A DNA stretch of 64,000 nt from Larix kaempferi (Eukaryota; Streptophyta; Pinopsida; Pinales; Pinaceae): positions 6,533,501 to 6,597,500 of the forward strand of contig BSBM01000461.1 in assembly GCA_027924585.1 (NCBI GenBank), given 5' to 3'. The notes beneath the pieces are model-generated. The model worked only from the letters and a program-made list of their open reading frames with translations. It made no database searches and was not told where the DNA came from. This document shows, in pieces, positions 35,118-45,235 of the stretch (position 1 is the stretch's first letter; the number at the start of each line of letters is the position of its first letter). Both the position numbers and the translations under genes were made by a program.

Positions 35118-35525
35118 GTGTTATGAGAGATCCCTCTTAGACTGTGTTAGGTCAGTAGCACAAGTCTAAAGTGGTTTTGTTGTTACCCCAGCTTACCCTC
35201 TCCCACATCCTAGGTGCTCATTTTGGGTGCTAACACTTGGATTTAAGATATTTGTCTCTGCATTCACTTCTTGAATAACATCAGCATTTCATTCGTTAAA
35301 TTTGCCATCATATTTTCATATATTGTGTGACAATCTGTAAATTTCCTCTGCAATTCCATCTTTACAAACGAAAATCTATCCATAACCTTTGGTTATTTAA
35401 AATAAAGTTCAAGATGAAATCAAAATACATCTTATATGATATATAGCTCTAATATCTATAAAATATGACTTTCTATCATGCCTAGGCGCATGCTATTTCA
35501 ACCTAGTCTACCTCTGGAACTAACA

Positions 35526-35801
35526 TTGAAAAATGATGACCATAGTGGGAAGCACATATAAAATAAATAATTCCCCGAACACAAAGTTGAAGATGATCTG
35601 ATTTCTACATGGTGAAAGTAGATCATATATTTTTGGTTGAATCTCACCTCGCAACTTCATTGGATCAAGCTGGCTCCTGATACTAGACCCACAAGATCAA
35701 ATCACCAGTCAAAGGAGTTTTGAAGCTTGCTTGACTCTTGGACTCACTAGAGGAACATCTATACATCTGAAGGGAGAGGTATTCCTATTTTTAATTCACA
35801 T
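35526..35801 (+). other. B leader between 5' LTR and gag
   Basis: Starts TTGAAAAATGATGACC just after the LTR end ACTAACA. I see no good match to a common plant primer-binding site. No gene. Confidence 0.4.
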
Positions 35802-37290
35802 ATGATATCTCCTGCAGTAGATAATCAAGAAAGACTTGAGGATTTAAATAATTATGAAAATATGCATAATATTTTGGAGACTCCTTTACATCTAGATTTG
35901 GAAATTCAGTTCACTTCTCCATCATCATCTGATAATACATATATACTTAATCATTCCTTTACTCAACCTCAAATAACTTCACTCACACCTCAAGCTCATA
36001 ATACTACTTTACAACATCTAAATATGGTTGGAAGAGGACATGGAGGTCCACCCCCTGCTGTAAATTGATGGATAGCTAATAGATTTGTCCCTTTGAATAT
36101 GCCAAACAATATTCACGGCATGCCTGATAAATACCTTAATATCTTAACTAATTTTGATGGATAAAAGGATACTACAACTGAAGATCATATATCTAAGTTT
36201 CAATATTTTATAGACAACCTCCTCATCAAGGAAGACGATGTATATAAGCAACTTTTTGTGCAATAATTAGAAGTTGAGGTAAGGAAATGGTTCAGATCCT
36301 TGTCAGCTAATTCTTTTAATTCCTGGTCTGCTCTGTAGCAGGTGTTCATGAGACAGTGGTGGTAAAAAGAGAGATCACTTATATTACCTAACTGAATTTG
36401 CAGCTTTAAAAGGGAAAAATGGAGAAAATGTGAGTGAATTCAACAAAACGTTCAACAAGGTTTATAATAAAATTCCTCAAGATATTAAACCTTCACAAGT
36501 TGCTGCCAAGGTCACATATGCAGGAGCACATGAATATGAAGTTTCCATGATTCTAAGAGAAAGGAGATCCGCTATTCTTTTAAATATGCATGATGATGCT
36601 CTTCATGTAGTCAAAGAAAACATGACAGCTTCAAGCAAGTTAAAACAAAGACAAGATGTTGCTAAAAATAATCCTAAGGAGTAGGATGACACCTCAGATA
36701 AAAATAGATAAAATCAGGATGAAAAAATAGAGGAGATGTTGAAGATATTAAGAGTTTCATCAAATAAAATCACAAGGCTTGAGGTGGATGGAAACAATCA
36801 GTACAAAAACAGTCAAGGTATGTGAGAAAGAAATAAAAATCAATACAGAAGGCCTTCTAATCCTAAAATACTAAATCAGGATAGGAGAAATGAATATCCT
36901 CCCATACAACCACATATGAGAACAAATGATGCAAATTATGTGGTGGATATACCACTAGATGAAGAATATATTGAACCTCCTGAATAAATCCTTTGGATAA
37001 ATGATTATAATGATATGATACACCTAACTCAAGGAGAGTATGGAAGATCTTTGTAGGATGATGTATACCAAAATAAGCCCAAATCACAAAAAAAAAATTC
37101 TAAGGCCTAGAAACTTCTCTAGAAATCAGCCTCAAAATTATGTTCCTAAAAAATTGACTAAAGAGCCTAATATTTCCAAGCCAATAGATAACCCTTCCCC
37201 TACTGAAAATATTCCAGCTGACCAAATTAAATATGATGCATCATCCTCCCCAGGACTAAATTTTACACCTCTTGTTGCTCTAAAAAAAAT
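35802..37290 (+). pseudogene. gag: B gag, broken
   Basis: The frames carry the retrotransposon gag core. Visible pieces are DHISKFQYFIDNLLIKEDDVY, VRKWFRSLSANSFNSW and VFMRQWW. Then, in a long open stretch at 36,430-36,684, come VSEFNKTFNKVYNKIPQDI, AAKVTYAGAHEYEV and LRERRSAILLNM. The N-terminal part (35,802-36,068) is Asn/Ser/Thr-rich. Stops lie at about 36,163, 36,264 and 36,339, with a frameshift near 36,365. No CCHC motif is readable in the C-terminal third (36,900-37,290). Confidence 0.75.
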
Positions 37291-37489
37291 GTAATCCTTC
37301 ATCCTAAAAAGAATGAACTAGATAATATTCTCATCCCTTCGATCTGCAACATGAACTATCTACGATAAAAATTCCACTCTCATTCTCAGAACTGGTTCAA
37401 AATCCTGCCTATTCCAAGCAAATTGAAAAGGTACTCAATCTGGCAGTCTCAATATTGCCGATGAAAGCCCTAATATTGACATTGGACCT

Positions 37490-38064
37490 GTTGTAGAAGA
37501 TAAAAATAATGACTATACACCTCCATTCTACATAACCTTGAGTATGCATAGCAAAATTTTGCATAATTGTATGCTATATTCAAGTGCCTCTCATAATTTA
37601 ATTCCAAAGGTAATTATGAAAGAGTTGGGATTAGAAATCACTAATCCCTATAATGATTTATACAACTTTGATTCAAAACCAGTAAAATGTGTGAGCATGA
37701 TAAAGGATATGGTAGTAACCTTAGCTCAATTACCATCCAAAAGTATCTTTCTTGATGTGGTGGTAGTTGATGTACCTCCATGATATGTTATGTTGCTTCC
37801 TAGAACATGTGCCAAAAGACTGGGAGGAACTATGCAGATGGACATGAAATATGCAACAGTCCCATTGTTTGCAGAAGTAATAAGGAGACTGTATAGAGAA
37901 TCAAGGTATTCCTACATACTTAGTGAGGGAAAAAACCCTATAAATTACCCTATATATACCATGGGGGAAGATATGGGTTGTTGTATTTTAACTGCAAGAG
38001 AAAATTATGAAAAGGAACCCCCTACACTTATGGCAGTGAAGAATGTAAGTAAGGTACATGATCA
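37490..38064 (+). pseudogene. pro: B protease, catalytic Asp lost
   Basis: Retropepsin-like region with PPFYITLSMHSKILHN, then YSSASHNLIPKVIMKELGL where the family has DSGASHN. The catalytic Asp is Tyr and the Gly is Ser. FDSKPVKCVSMIKDMVV, QLPSKSIFLDVVVVDVPP (stop) and MQMDMKYATVPLF follow, all typical of plant gypsy proteases of this type. A TGA at 37,781 separates the two halves. Confidence 0.75.
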
Positions 38065-38490
38065 GATTTGAGATATGTGTTTTGATGGGTATTCCACTAA
38101 AGATGAAGCTTGAGCTAGAGTAATAATTATTTCCCTACGTAAATAAGAGTTACTTCTATCATTCAAATTGAATTTTGAAACTACTAATAATGTGGCTGAA
38201 TATGAGTCACTCATATTGGGTTTGGAAACAGCTAGGAAGATGGGGATTAAACAAATTTCTATTTTTGGTGACTCAGAACTTATAGTGCAACGAATCAAAG
38301 GGATATATCAGACCAAACACCCCAGGATGAGAACTTACAAAAATCAGGTATGGGATTTAATAGATAAATTTTCCCAAGATTTCAACATCAAAACCATCCC
38401 TAGAGAAACGAATCAAAAGACTAATTCATTGGACTTAGCAGTAAGTACATTTAAACCTCCCACTGAAATAAAATTAATGCGTGAAGTTTA
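38065..38490 (+). pseudogene. B extra RNase H between protease and RT
   Basis: Archaeal or plant-type RNase H: CFDGYSTKDEA (first Asp present) then a TGA and a TAA. Next come FETTNNVAEYESLILGLETA (Glu), ISIFGDSELIVQRIKG (Asp), KHPRMRTYKNQVWDLID, and TIPRETNQKTNSLDLAVS, where the last catalytic Asp is probably Asn. It precedes RT, unlike element O, where the equivalent domain follows integrase. I have seen this arrangement in other plant gypsy polyproteins, so for B it is probably lineage-typical. Confidence 0.75.
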
Positions 38491-38880
38491 AATGGTTTAT
38501 AGGCCTTCTATTCTCGATAATACCAAGCACTACCAAGTTTTTGAAAATGACCAACAAATCAAAAGGTTTTTAGAAGTAATTGATGAATTCTCCAACACTA
38601 GTTTTGATCAAGAACAAGAGGTGGAAGAGGGTGCAGATAATCAAGAGGAGGAAGATGTAGACATCAAATTAAACCATGAAATACAAAATCATAAGATTGT
38701 CCAGCTAAAGAGTAATTTCATACATAAAGGACTAGTTCCTTTATAAAGGTTTTTTTATAAGAATGATGTTCCCCCCAACCCCATAATTCAATCTAAAGAA
38801 GAAGACATGGAAGAAGTAAATGTTGGCACTCATGAAGAACCTAAGAATATCAAGCTCTCAAAATTTCTACCTACTGAAAT
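38491..38880 (+). pseudogene. B linker between RNase H and RT
   Basis: Reads YRPSILDNTKHYQVFENDQQ then an acidic stretch (EQEVEEGADNQEEEDVD) and LKSNFIHKGLVPL before a TAA at about 38,744. Typical spacer of this gypsy type; no domain. Confidence 0.6.
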
Positions 38881-39770
38881 GAAACAGAGATACATAAATA
38901 TTTGCAAGGAAAATATTTTTTTTTGGCATGGAGGTACGAGGATTTGAGAACCTATGATGCTTCAATAATTGATCATAAGACCCCCCTCAAAGATGGAACA
39001 AATTATTGTAGGAAGAAACTCAAACAAGCAAACCCTATATTAATACCCATTATAGAAAGGGAGGTGAGGAAGTTATTAGATGTCAAAATAATAATTCCTT
39101 TGAGATACTCTAAATGGGTTTCTAATATGGTTCCTGACAGAAAAAGGAATAGATAAAGCAGGTTGTGTGTTGATTTTAGGAATCTCAACAAATGCCCCCT
39201 CAAAGACAATTATCCTTTGCCCAAAATGGACCAAATTCTATAGAAAGTGGTTGGAGAAGATAGGATATCCATGATGGATGGATTTTCAATATACAATCAA
39301 GTAGCCATGAATAAAGAATATAGGGAGAAAACAAATTTCACCACTCCATGGGGAATCTTTATGTATGATGAAATGCATTTTGGATTGATGAATGCAGGAG
39401 AAAATTTCCAATGTGCCATGGATATAGAATTTGTTGGAGAAAGAGATAAATTGATAGTTATATATATTGAGAATATGAATATGTTTTCTAAAATTGATGA
39501 GGAGCATTTATCTCACTTGAAGCAAACTTTCAAAAAATGCAGGAAATATGGCCTTTCTTTAAATCCAAAGAAATCCAGTTTTTCCTTGAAAGAATGAAAG
39601 TTGCTAGGGAACATAGTATCAAAGCATGGGGTAAATATAGATCCTAAAAGAGTGGAAGCTATACAGGCACTTGAAGCCCCCAGGAACAAAAAAGAAGTGC
39701 AGTTATTCATAGGAAAAATAAATTTCTTGAGAAGGTTCATCCCTAATTTGGTTGAATTGATTAAAACCAT
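38881..39770 (+). pseudogene. pol: B reverse transcriptase, active site changed
   Basis: Gypsy RT: YEDLRTYDASIIDH, KLLDVKIIIPLRYSKWVSN, VDFRNLNKCPLKDNYPLP, MMDGFSIYNQVAM, TTPWGIFMYDEMHFGLMNAG and CRKYGLSLNPKKSSF. The active-site YxDD is YIEN at 39,463-39,474 (both Asp replaced), so it is catalytically dead. Stops lie at about 39,154, 39,241 and 39,595. The thumb (LLGNIVSKHGVNIDPKR and INFLRRFIPNL) is intact. Confidence 0.85.
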
Positions 39771-40320
39771 TACCAACATACTCATATCAAGTAATGATGT
39801 AAAATGGAATAAGGAGGAAAAAGATCCATTTGAAACACCAAAGAATGCGATTGGGGAAACACCAGTATTAATCAATCCTGATTATACAAAACCATTTCTA
39901 ATATTTTATTTTGCTTCGTCCCACATAATTGCAATTGTGTTTTTACAAAAGAATAATGATGGTCATGAACAAACCATAGCATTTTTTAGTAAATCTCTTA
40001 GGGATGTTGAATTGAAGTATAATCTCATGGAGAAACAAGCATATGCCATGGTTAAAGAATTGAAATCTTTCAGATGCTATGTTTTACATTCTCAGATAAT
40101 TCCATATGTTTCCCCATAGTACAGTAAAGGATATTATGTGCCATACTGACAATGAACGTAGGAGAGGTAAGTGGATTACAAATATTTAGGAATATGATCT
40201 TGAAATCAAACCTACCAAGATGGCGAAGGGTCAGGGATTGACTAAGATACTAGTTGAGTCAAATTGTGAAGCATTGGAATTAAAATCGATTACAAAGATT
40301 ACATAAGAAGAGAAGATAAA
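39771..40320 (+). pseudogene. B gypsy RNase H
   Basis: KWNKEEKDPFETPKNAIGE, then FLIFYFASSHIIAIVFLQ (first Asp replaced), TIAFFSKSLRDVELKYNLME and KQAYAMVKELKSFRCYVL. A frameshift near 40,115 separates this from VKDIMCHTDNERRRGKW, EYDLEIKPTKMAKGQGL. Confidence 0.75.
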
Positions 40321-40469
40321 AGATATCCATGATTCTCATAATAGTATAATGAAGGTAAATAAAAAATTTGAAGAATAGGATTTTATGGAGACATTTTCTA
40401 CTATTTGGTGAATTTGGAATGCCTTGACTATCTATCCAAATCCCAAGCTAGATCTCTAAAATTACAAGC

Positions 40470-40732
40470 AATTAAGTATTACATATTGGATGAATGCTTG
40501 TATTGTATATATCCTCAAGGAATATTGTTGAAATTGTGTAATTGAAGATGAAATAGAAGGAATTATCACATATTTTGATAAAGGTACTTGTGGAGGTCAC
40601 CACTCTTGGAGAGCCACAACCTACAAAGTTTTGAGAGTTGGATATTATTGGTGAAAATTATTTGTTGATGTAAATCATATTGTAAGGGATTGCATTGAAT
40701 GTCAGATGTTTGTAGGAAAACATAAGCTGAAA
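40470..40732 (+). pseudogene. B integrase, N-terminal HHCC part
   Basis: Reads as an integrase zinc-binding domain with GTCGGHHSWRATTYKVL, GYYW and HIVRDCIECQMFVGKHKLK. The domain is cut by composite insertion N at 40,733. The reading frame resumes after the insertion: deleting 40,733-45,235 and one TGAAA joins KHKLK to PIPLRLDI with no frame change. Confidence 0.8.
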
Positions 40733-40969
40733 TGTAAGAAATAATTAATAATACATTAATAATAATAAGTAGGAGTAATAGTTAATGAGAGGATGCGTCC
40801 CCTCAAATAGGCAATTCCCAAGCTGCTATAAAAGCGGGCCAACAAGTGTATATGTATCATCTTATCTTATCAATTTATATATCATTTTACATCTACGGAT
40901 TTCTGAGTTATTTCAGAAAGCATGGGTTAAACCCTAACTAATTGAGAATATACAACTATGGATATTACA
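40733..40969 (+). repeat. N LTR1
   Basis: TGTAAGAAATAATT...GATATTACA, 237 bp, with TATAAAAG at 40,827-40,834. Followed by a primer-binding site. Confidence 0.85.
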
Positions 40970-40970
40970 T

Positions 40971-40982
40971 TGGTATCAGAGG
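40971..40982 (+). other. Primer-binding site, initiator tRNA-Met type
   Basis: TGGTATCAGAGG lies one base after LTR1. The canonical plant site is TGGTATCAGAGC, so 11 of 12 bases match. Confidence 0.85.
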
Positions 40983-42049
40983 TTCATTGGATTGATCCGG
41001 CTTTTGGCCACAATTAATATCAGCGTTTCTCTGCATCTCTCCTTTCCACACACACATTTCCTCCATCCATCTGCTACCCAGATCGCTGCTCACCTCCACA
41101 GACCATTTCACTTATTTGAAGCACTCCATCCACGACCTACCAGCCTCGCTCCTTCTACCTTGTCCCTTCTTCAACACTCCCTTCCCCACGCTCTCCACTC
41201 CTGCCACCTGCTTCGCCCTTCCCCTTTCATCCTCTCTCCCACCTCCTTTTTCGCTCTCCACTCCCGCCACCTACACGCTGCCTTACCCACGCTCGGCTTC
41301 CACCTCTCACCGCCACTGCCTCCTTCCCATCTCTCCATGCGCTGTACTCCCAACCCGTTCTCCTTCCTACCCCCACGCTAGTCTCCCTGCACCTTCCCCC
41401 AATTCATCAACGCCCACGCACCAACATCCATTGCACTCCACAAATCCTTCATAGCCCATATGCCACCCCTCCACCTACTAAATCCATTGACATACGCCCT
41501 CTAGCTCCTCTCCAATCCACACATCCAACTCCTCGCCACTTCCCAATCCCCTAGGCGCCTGTCCTCACTTAATCTCTCCCCCCAAGCCGCCATGTCTGCG
41601 CCTGCACACCATTCCTTCTACCCTTCCACGGCCTTCTTCCCTTCCACCACCTACGCTCAAATTCGAGTACCACTCCAACCTTGCCATCCATTCCCTCTTC
41701 ACTCTTCCCCTCATTAAAGTTGCCTCCACATAAGCCCTAAATTTTCAATAAAAATTCAAATATTATAAAATATTGTTATTATTATAATATTTATTTTTAT
41801 TAAATCTCTATTATCCCAACATTTAAAAAATAAATAAATTATTATAATACGATTATAATAAATATATATATTTTTTTAAACCCCTGATCGCTTAATTCAA
41901 TAACACTATTATTATAATTATTATTTTTTAAATAATAATTATTTTATTGTGAAAAAATTATATATTAAACTATATATATATAGTTTATATAACATTAATA
42001 ATAATATTATTATTAATTAATTAAAGTAATAATTATTATTATCGAACAA
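40983..42049 (+). other. N1 leader: C-rich tract then AT-rich tract
   Basis: Bases 41,030-41,730 are strongly pyrimidine- and C-rich (CCACCT, CTCCAC and CCCTTC words), sharply different from the AT-rich surroundings. Bases 41,740-42,045 are very AT-rich. The long frames in the C-rich part are Ser/Pro/His/Leu-rich shadows. The tract might be captured host DNA. Confidence 0.5.
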
Positions 42050-42856
42050 ATGTTAGCAAAAATGGAGTCTTATAGTGGAAATCAAGAAAGATTCCCTAAG
42101 ACCTATTCAAAAGTAGCCAATATCATACTGAAACTTGAGGGAACTATTCAAGGAAAAGATATTAGTATTGCTATTTGTCGTACCATACTGGAAAATCGCA
42201 TTAGCAACAGTTTGGAAAATCAATTATTAATCCCAGAATCAAGTATAATCGAAAAGATAGATAACTATGATGAGAAGCAATATGAAATTATGAAATTACA
42301 ACTAACAATTAGGGATTACAAGTTCACATCCCAATTCAATGTTTTGACTATATATTTAAACAAAGTTGACATCATTCTAGGTTCACCCTGGATGGAAACA
42401 TTGGGATCATTTATCTTAAATATGAAGAAAAAGTTTTTAATGTTTTCATACAAAAAAAAACAAATCACATTGCAGGCTGTTTCAATGAAATCAGATTCAA
42501 AGGATGTGTCATCTGAAGATTTCAAAGACATTTCGAAGATGATTTCACAAGAAGATAAAAAATCAAGACAAAATATGCAGAAAGAATTAGACAAAGTCAT
42601 AAGGGACAAAGAAGAATAGATATCGCGTTTAAGACATCATAATCAGAAGTTGCTCTTTCAAGTCAAGAAGGCGAAAGATAGGACACATGACCATCAAAAT
42701 ATAGGGGAGGAAAATCGAGATCTGCAGAAGAAACTATTAGAGCTTAAAGACGATGCAAAATCACAAGACGAAACGATCAGGAATCTTAATAATGATAAAG
42801 ATTTACTCGGAAAGAAGTTGGAAAACATTCAGAAGAGGACATCAAAAAATTTGGGC
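42050..42856 (+). CDS. N1 ORF: inactive retropepsin-like plus coiled coil
   Basis: A true ATG at 42,050 starts a frame with one in-frame TAG at 42,617-42,619. The first 140 residues follow a retropepsin fold (LEGTIQGKDISIAI, then LTIRDYKFTSQFNV, VDIILGSPWMETLG and KKKFLMFSYKKKQITLQ). The catalytic DSGA position reads CRTILENRIS, without Asp, so no proteolysis is expected. After an EDFKDISKMIS motif a charged heptad-like coiled coil follows (EENRDLQKKLLELKDD, LGKKLENIQKR). The same two-part layout, including the EDFKDISKMIS junction, is in N2. Alternative reading: a decayed gag-protease remnant of a chromovirus. The conservation of both halves argues for a family-specific protein. Confidence 0.6.
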
Positions 42857-43312
42857 TAAAAAAAACAAGTTGAGGAAAAAGAAGAAAATACAAATCCAAT
42901 CATCAATACAAATAAAAAAGAGGTCAATCTAGCAGAAGAACAAACAACAAAAACTCCTTATCAACACCCCAATTATAAACGTCATTTTGACCAACGAAAG
43001 GGTCAAAATGAACATACACAGAGAAATTACGATGTCAGATAAGCAAGAACCTCGAATCAACATACCAAGCATCAAACAAAAATTTTCGTCCCACAAAGCT
43101 TTCAAATAGCTCCGATAAAAATGGACCTCGGATGGACCACATCAGAGACGATGCGACAGTTCTTCCTTGGGAATCGTAACTCATATTGCCTCATTTCATC
43201 AAGTATCGCAAATACAAAAAAAGATCCAGAGATGACGGTTCAAGCTAAAAGAAGACATAACCCTTGTCTTCAATAAGCTTTGAGGATAAAGCTTCCTTTA
43301 AGGGGAACGCAA
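42857..43312 (+). other. N1 3' region and polypurine-like tract
   Basis: Partly readable continuation of the ORF (Lys/Thr/Asn-rich, stops), then AAGGGGAACGCAA just before LTR2, a plausible polypurine tract at 43,300-43,312. Confidence 0.5.
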
Positions 43313-43549
43313 TGTAACAAATAATTAATAATACATTAATAATAATAATAAGTAGGAGTAATAGTTAATGAGAAGATGCGTCCCCTCAAATAGGAAATGC
43401 CCAAGCTACTATAAAAGCAGGCCAACAATTGTATATTTATCATCTTATCTTATCAATTTATATATCATTTTACATCTACGGATTTGTGGGTTATTTCAGA
43501 AAACATGGGTTCAACCCTAACTAATTGAGAATATCCAACTATGGATATT
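43313..43549 (+). repeat. N LTR2
   Basis: TGTAACAAATAATT...GGATATT, about 237 bp, with TATAAAAG at 43,410-43,417. Close match to LTR1, plus a 3-bp ATA length difference. The last three bases are not the expected ACA, and no primer site follows. Confidence 0.8.
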
Positions 43550-43744
43550 TTGTTGATTTGGATTTTGGACAAATAATTTTGGGAGTTTCTCCAAATTAGG
43601 TCTTTGACCTAAAATAAATAAAAAGAAAAAGAAAATAAAGATAGTGAGAAAAAAAAAGTAAAAGTAAAGTTTTTCTAAAAAAGAAAAAAAAATTAAAGAA
43701 AAAAGAAGGAGATATTGAATAAATTTCAAAGAAAAATCAAGAAG
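43550..43744 (+). other. N2 leader, A-rich
   Basis: Strong A/G-rich stretch (AAAAAGAAAAAG words) before the N2 ORF. No gene. Confidence 0.5.
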
Positions 43745-44695
43745 ATGGGTTTTAATGTTGAAAAGAAGGGAAGGTTTCCTAGCACCTCACTGATAAGTGT
43801 CTCAATACTATTTAGAGTTGAAGGGACACTTGCAGTGAAGGATGTCACCATTTCTATTGCCCCTAGTGAAATAAATAATTATATTAGTGCTGAATTTGCT
43901 AACCATTTAGTGATTCCTAAATCAAATATAAGTGAAAGGCTAGACCTTTGGAACAGAAAGCAATTTCAAATAAGTGGATTAGAATTGAATGTTGGAGATT
44001 ATATGGTCATATCTCAATTTACTATTGGTTCCTTATGGATTTTTTATGGTGACATAGTTTTGGGGTTACCTTGGATTAAAACATTGGGGACCTTCATTTT
44101 AAATGCTGAAAAAAAGTTTCTTACTTTTTCCTATAAGCAGAAGAGAATCACATTTCAAGATATTACAATAAAGTCATATTTAGAAGTTCCAATATCAGAA
44201 GACTTCAAGGATATATCAAAGATGATTTCACGGGGTAATTAGAAGTCAGAACAAAAGAAACGGGAAGAAGTTGAAAAGATTGTCACAGATAAAGAAGAAA
44301 AGATCTCTCGTTTAAGAGATCATAATCAGAAATTGCTTCTTCCAATAAAAAAGATGAAGGATAAAGCAGCACAAAATCAAAAGCTAGAAGAGGAGAATCG
44401 AGATATTCAGAAGAAACTATTAGAAAACATTGATGAAAATGGTCACCTCAAGAAGCACAAACAAGATCTAATGGATCAAATGCAGAAGCTTAAAGATGAT
44501 AAGAAAGCGCAAGAAGAAATGACCCGAAATATTACAAAAGAAAAAGACTCGTTAGACAATAAGTTGGAGCAAATTCAAAAGAGGAAATCAAAGCCCTTGG
44601 ACTCACAAATATACGTTGAGAAAAAAAAAGAAAATACAAATTTAGTCCCTATCACGATTCAGAAAGAAGACAATCTGGTAAAAAAAAAAAAACAA
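43745..44695 (+). CDS. N2 ORF: inactive retropepsin-like plus coiled coil
   Basis: First ATG at 43,745 (MGFNVEKKGRFP); one in-frame TAG at 44,240-44,242; stop TAA at 44,696. Paralogue of the N1 ORF. The retropepsin-like part has FRVEGTLAVKDVTISIA, INNYISAEFANHLVIP, GDIVLGLPWIKTLGTF and EKKFLTFSYKQKRITFQ. The DSGA position reads APSEINNYIS, without Asp. The junction EDFKDISKMIS is conserved. The coiled coil is longer than in N1 (about 44,280-44,580; EKISRLRDHNQKLLLP, QDLMDQMQKLKDDKK, DSLDNKLEQIQKRK). The in-frame stops of N1 and N2 are at different places, so the common ancestor was open. Confidence 0.6.
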
Positions 44696-44981
44696 TAATT
44701 CTCTATCGACACCCCAACCATATAAACCAATATCATAAAAAGTGGGAATTGTCGAAAGATAATGGTACTAATGTGCTAAAAGATCCTGACGATAGATCAA
44801 TAGAGAATCCCAATAGTCAACAACAAATGAATTTTCGCTGGATTGAGCCACCAACATATTGGAAGTTATGCTTTACACTTAGAAGTTCGTATCGACATGT
44901 TTCGTCAGCTACGACGTCACAAGGAATGATGCAACAACATTATAAGGCTTTGAGGACAAATCCTTTCGAAGAGAGAGGCAA
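44696..44981 (+). other. N2 3' region and purine tract
   Basis: Contains GGCTTTGAGGACAAATCC and then GAAGAGAGAGGCAA directly before LTR3. This is like the end of chromoviral gypsy internal regions. Confidence 0.5.
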
Positions 44982-45235
44982 TGTAACAAATAAAAATATT
45001 AAAATAATATGAATAATATATATAATAATATAAATAATAAAATAAAACATAATGTTAATTATATTAACTAAGAGACATAACCCTTGGTGAGTAGTCACCA
45101 TATAAGCCCTATATATGCGGCTACATCCTCATTGTAAAATCATCTATTATTCATCAATTATCAAATATGTAGCTTTTCCGGAATTCGTGGGAGTTATAAA
45201 ATTATTTGTGGGTTTTAGAAGTTTATATCACTTCA
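44982..45235 (+). repeat. N LTR3 (diverged subfamily)
   Basis: TGTAACAAATAAAAAT...TATCACTTCA, 254 bp, with a TATAAG-type box near 45,101. It shares the start and a similar order of motifs with LTR1 and LTR2 but differs strongly in sequence. It ends directly at the TGAAA duplication. Confidence 0.7.

Larger units (their letters stand above)
17841..35235 (+). mobile_element. LTR element S2, split by element O
   Basis: The ends are a perfect 10-bp inverted pair, TGTTAGCACC (17,841) and GGTGCTAACA (ending 35,235). They are flanked by identical CTTGG (17,836-17,840 and 35,236-35,240). The uninterrupted site is seen in the B 3' LTR at about 49,060 (GTAATCTTGGATTTAAG). Without O, S2 is 17,841-20,118 plus about 35,118-35,235, roughly 2.4 kb. 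The lack of pol domains suggests a solo LTR. It carries a TATA box at 19,433 and a small ORF. Confidence 0.85.
11870..35525 (+). repeat. Element B 5' LTR, interrupted
   Basis: LTR sequence is at 11,870-12,516, 13,809-17,840 and 35,241-35,525, about 5 kb in total. The gaps are insertions S1 and S2 (with O inside S2). Alignment to the 3' LTR: 11,870-12,516 with 46,390-47,050; 13,809-14,786 with about 47,060-48,015; 16,799-17,840 with about 48,016-49,064; 35,236-35,525 with 49,065-49,354. Bases 14,787-16,798 have no counterpart in the 3' LTR. Divergence between the LTRs is clearly higher than between the O or N LTRs, so B is the older insertion. Confidence 0.85.
40733..45235 (+). mobile_element. 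Composite non-autonomous LTR unit N in B integrase
   Basis: Flanked by identical TGAAA (40,728-40,732 and 45,236-45,240). It holds three LTR-like segments (40,733-40,969, 43,313-43,549 and 44,982-45,235) and two internal units. Each unit codes for a retropepsin-like domain plus a coiled coil; no RT, RNase H or integrase is present. LTR1 and LTR2 are about 94-95% identical by eye; LTR3 is a diverged relative. An initiator-Met-type primer site follows LTR1. The 3' ends before LTR2 and LTR3 share a TTTGAGGA(T/C)AAA motif like chromoviral gypsy elements. Outer LTRs of two subfamilies within one target duplication suggest recombination or template switching between related elements. Confidence 0.85.

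Noticed and set aside
34342-35235. O 3' LTR extending to GGTGCTAACA at 35,235
   Set aside because: The 5' LTR homology and primer site end near 20,897, and CTTGG pairs 35,236 with 17,836, so the last 118 bp belong to S2.
40992-41454. Long Pro/Ser/His/Leu ORFs in the C-rich tract
   Set aside because: Open in several frames because of composition; no domain or start context.
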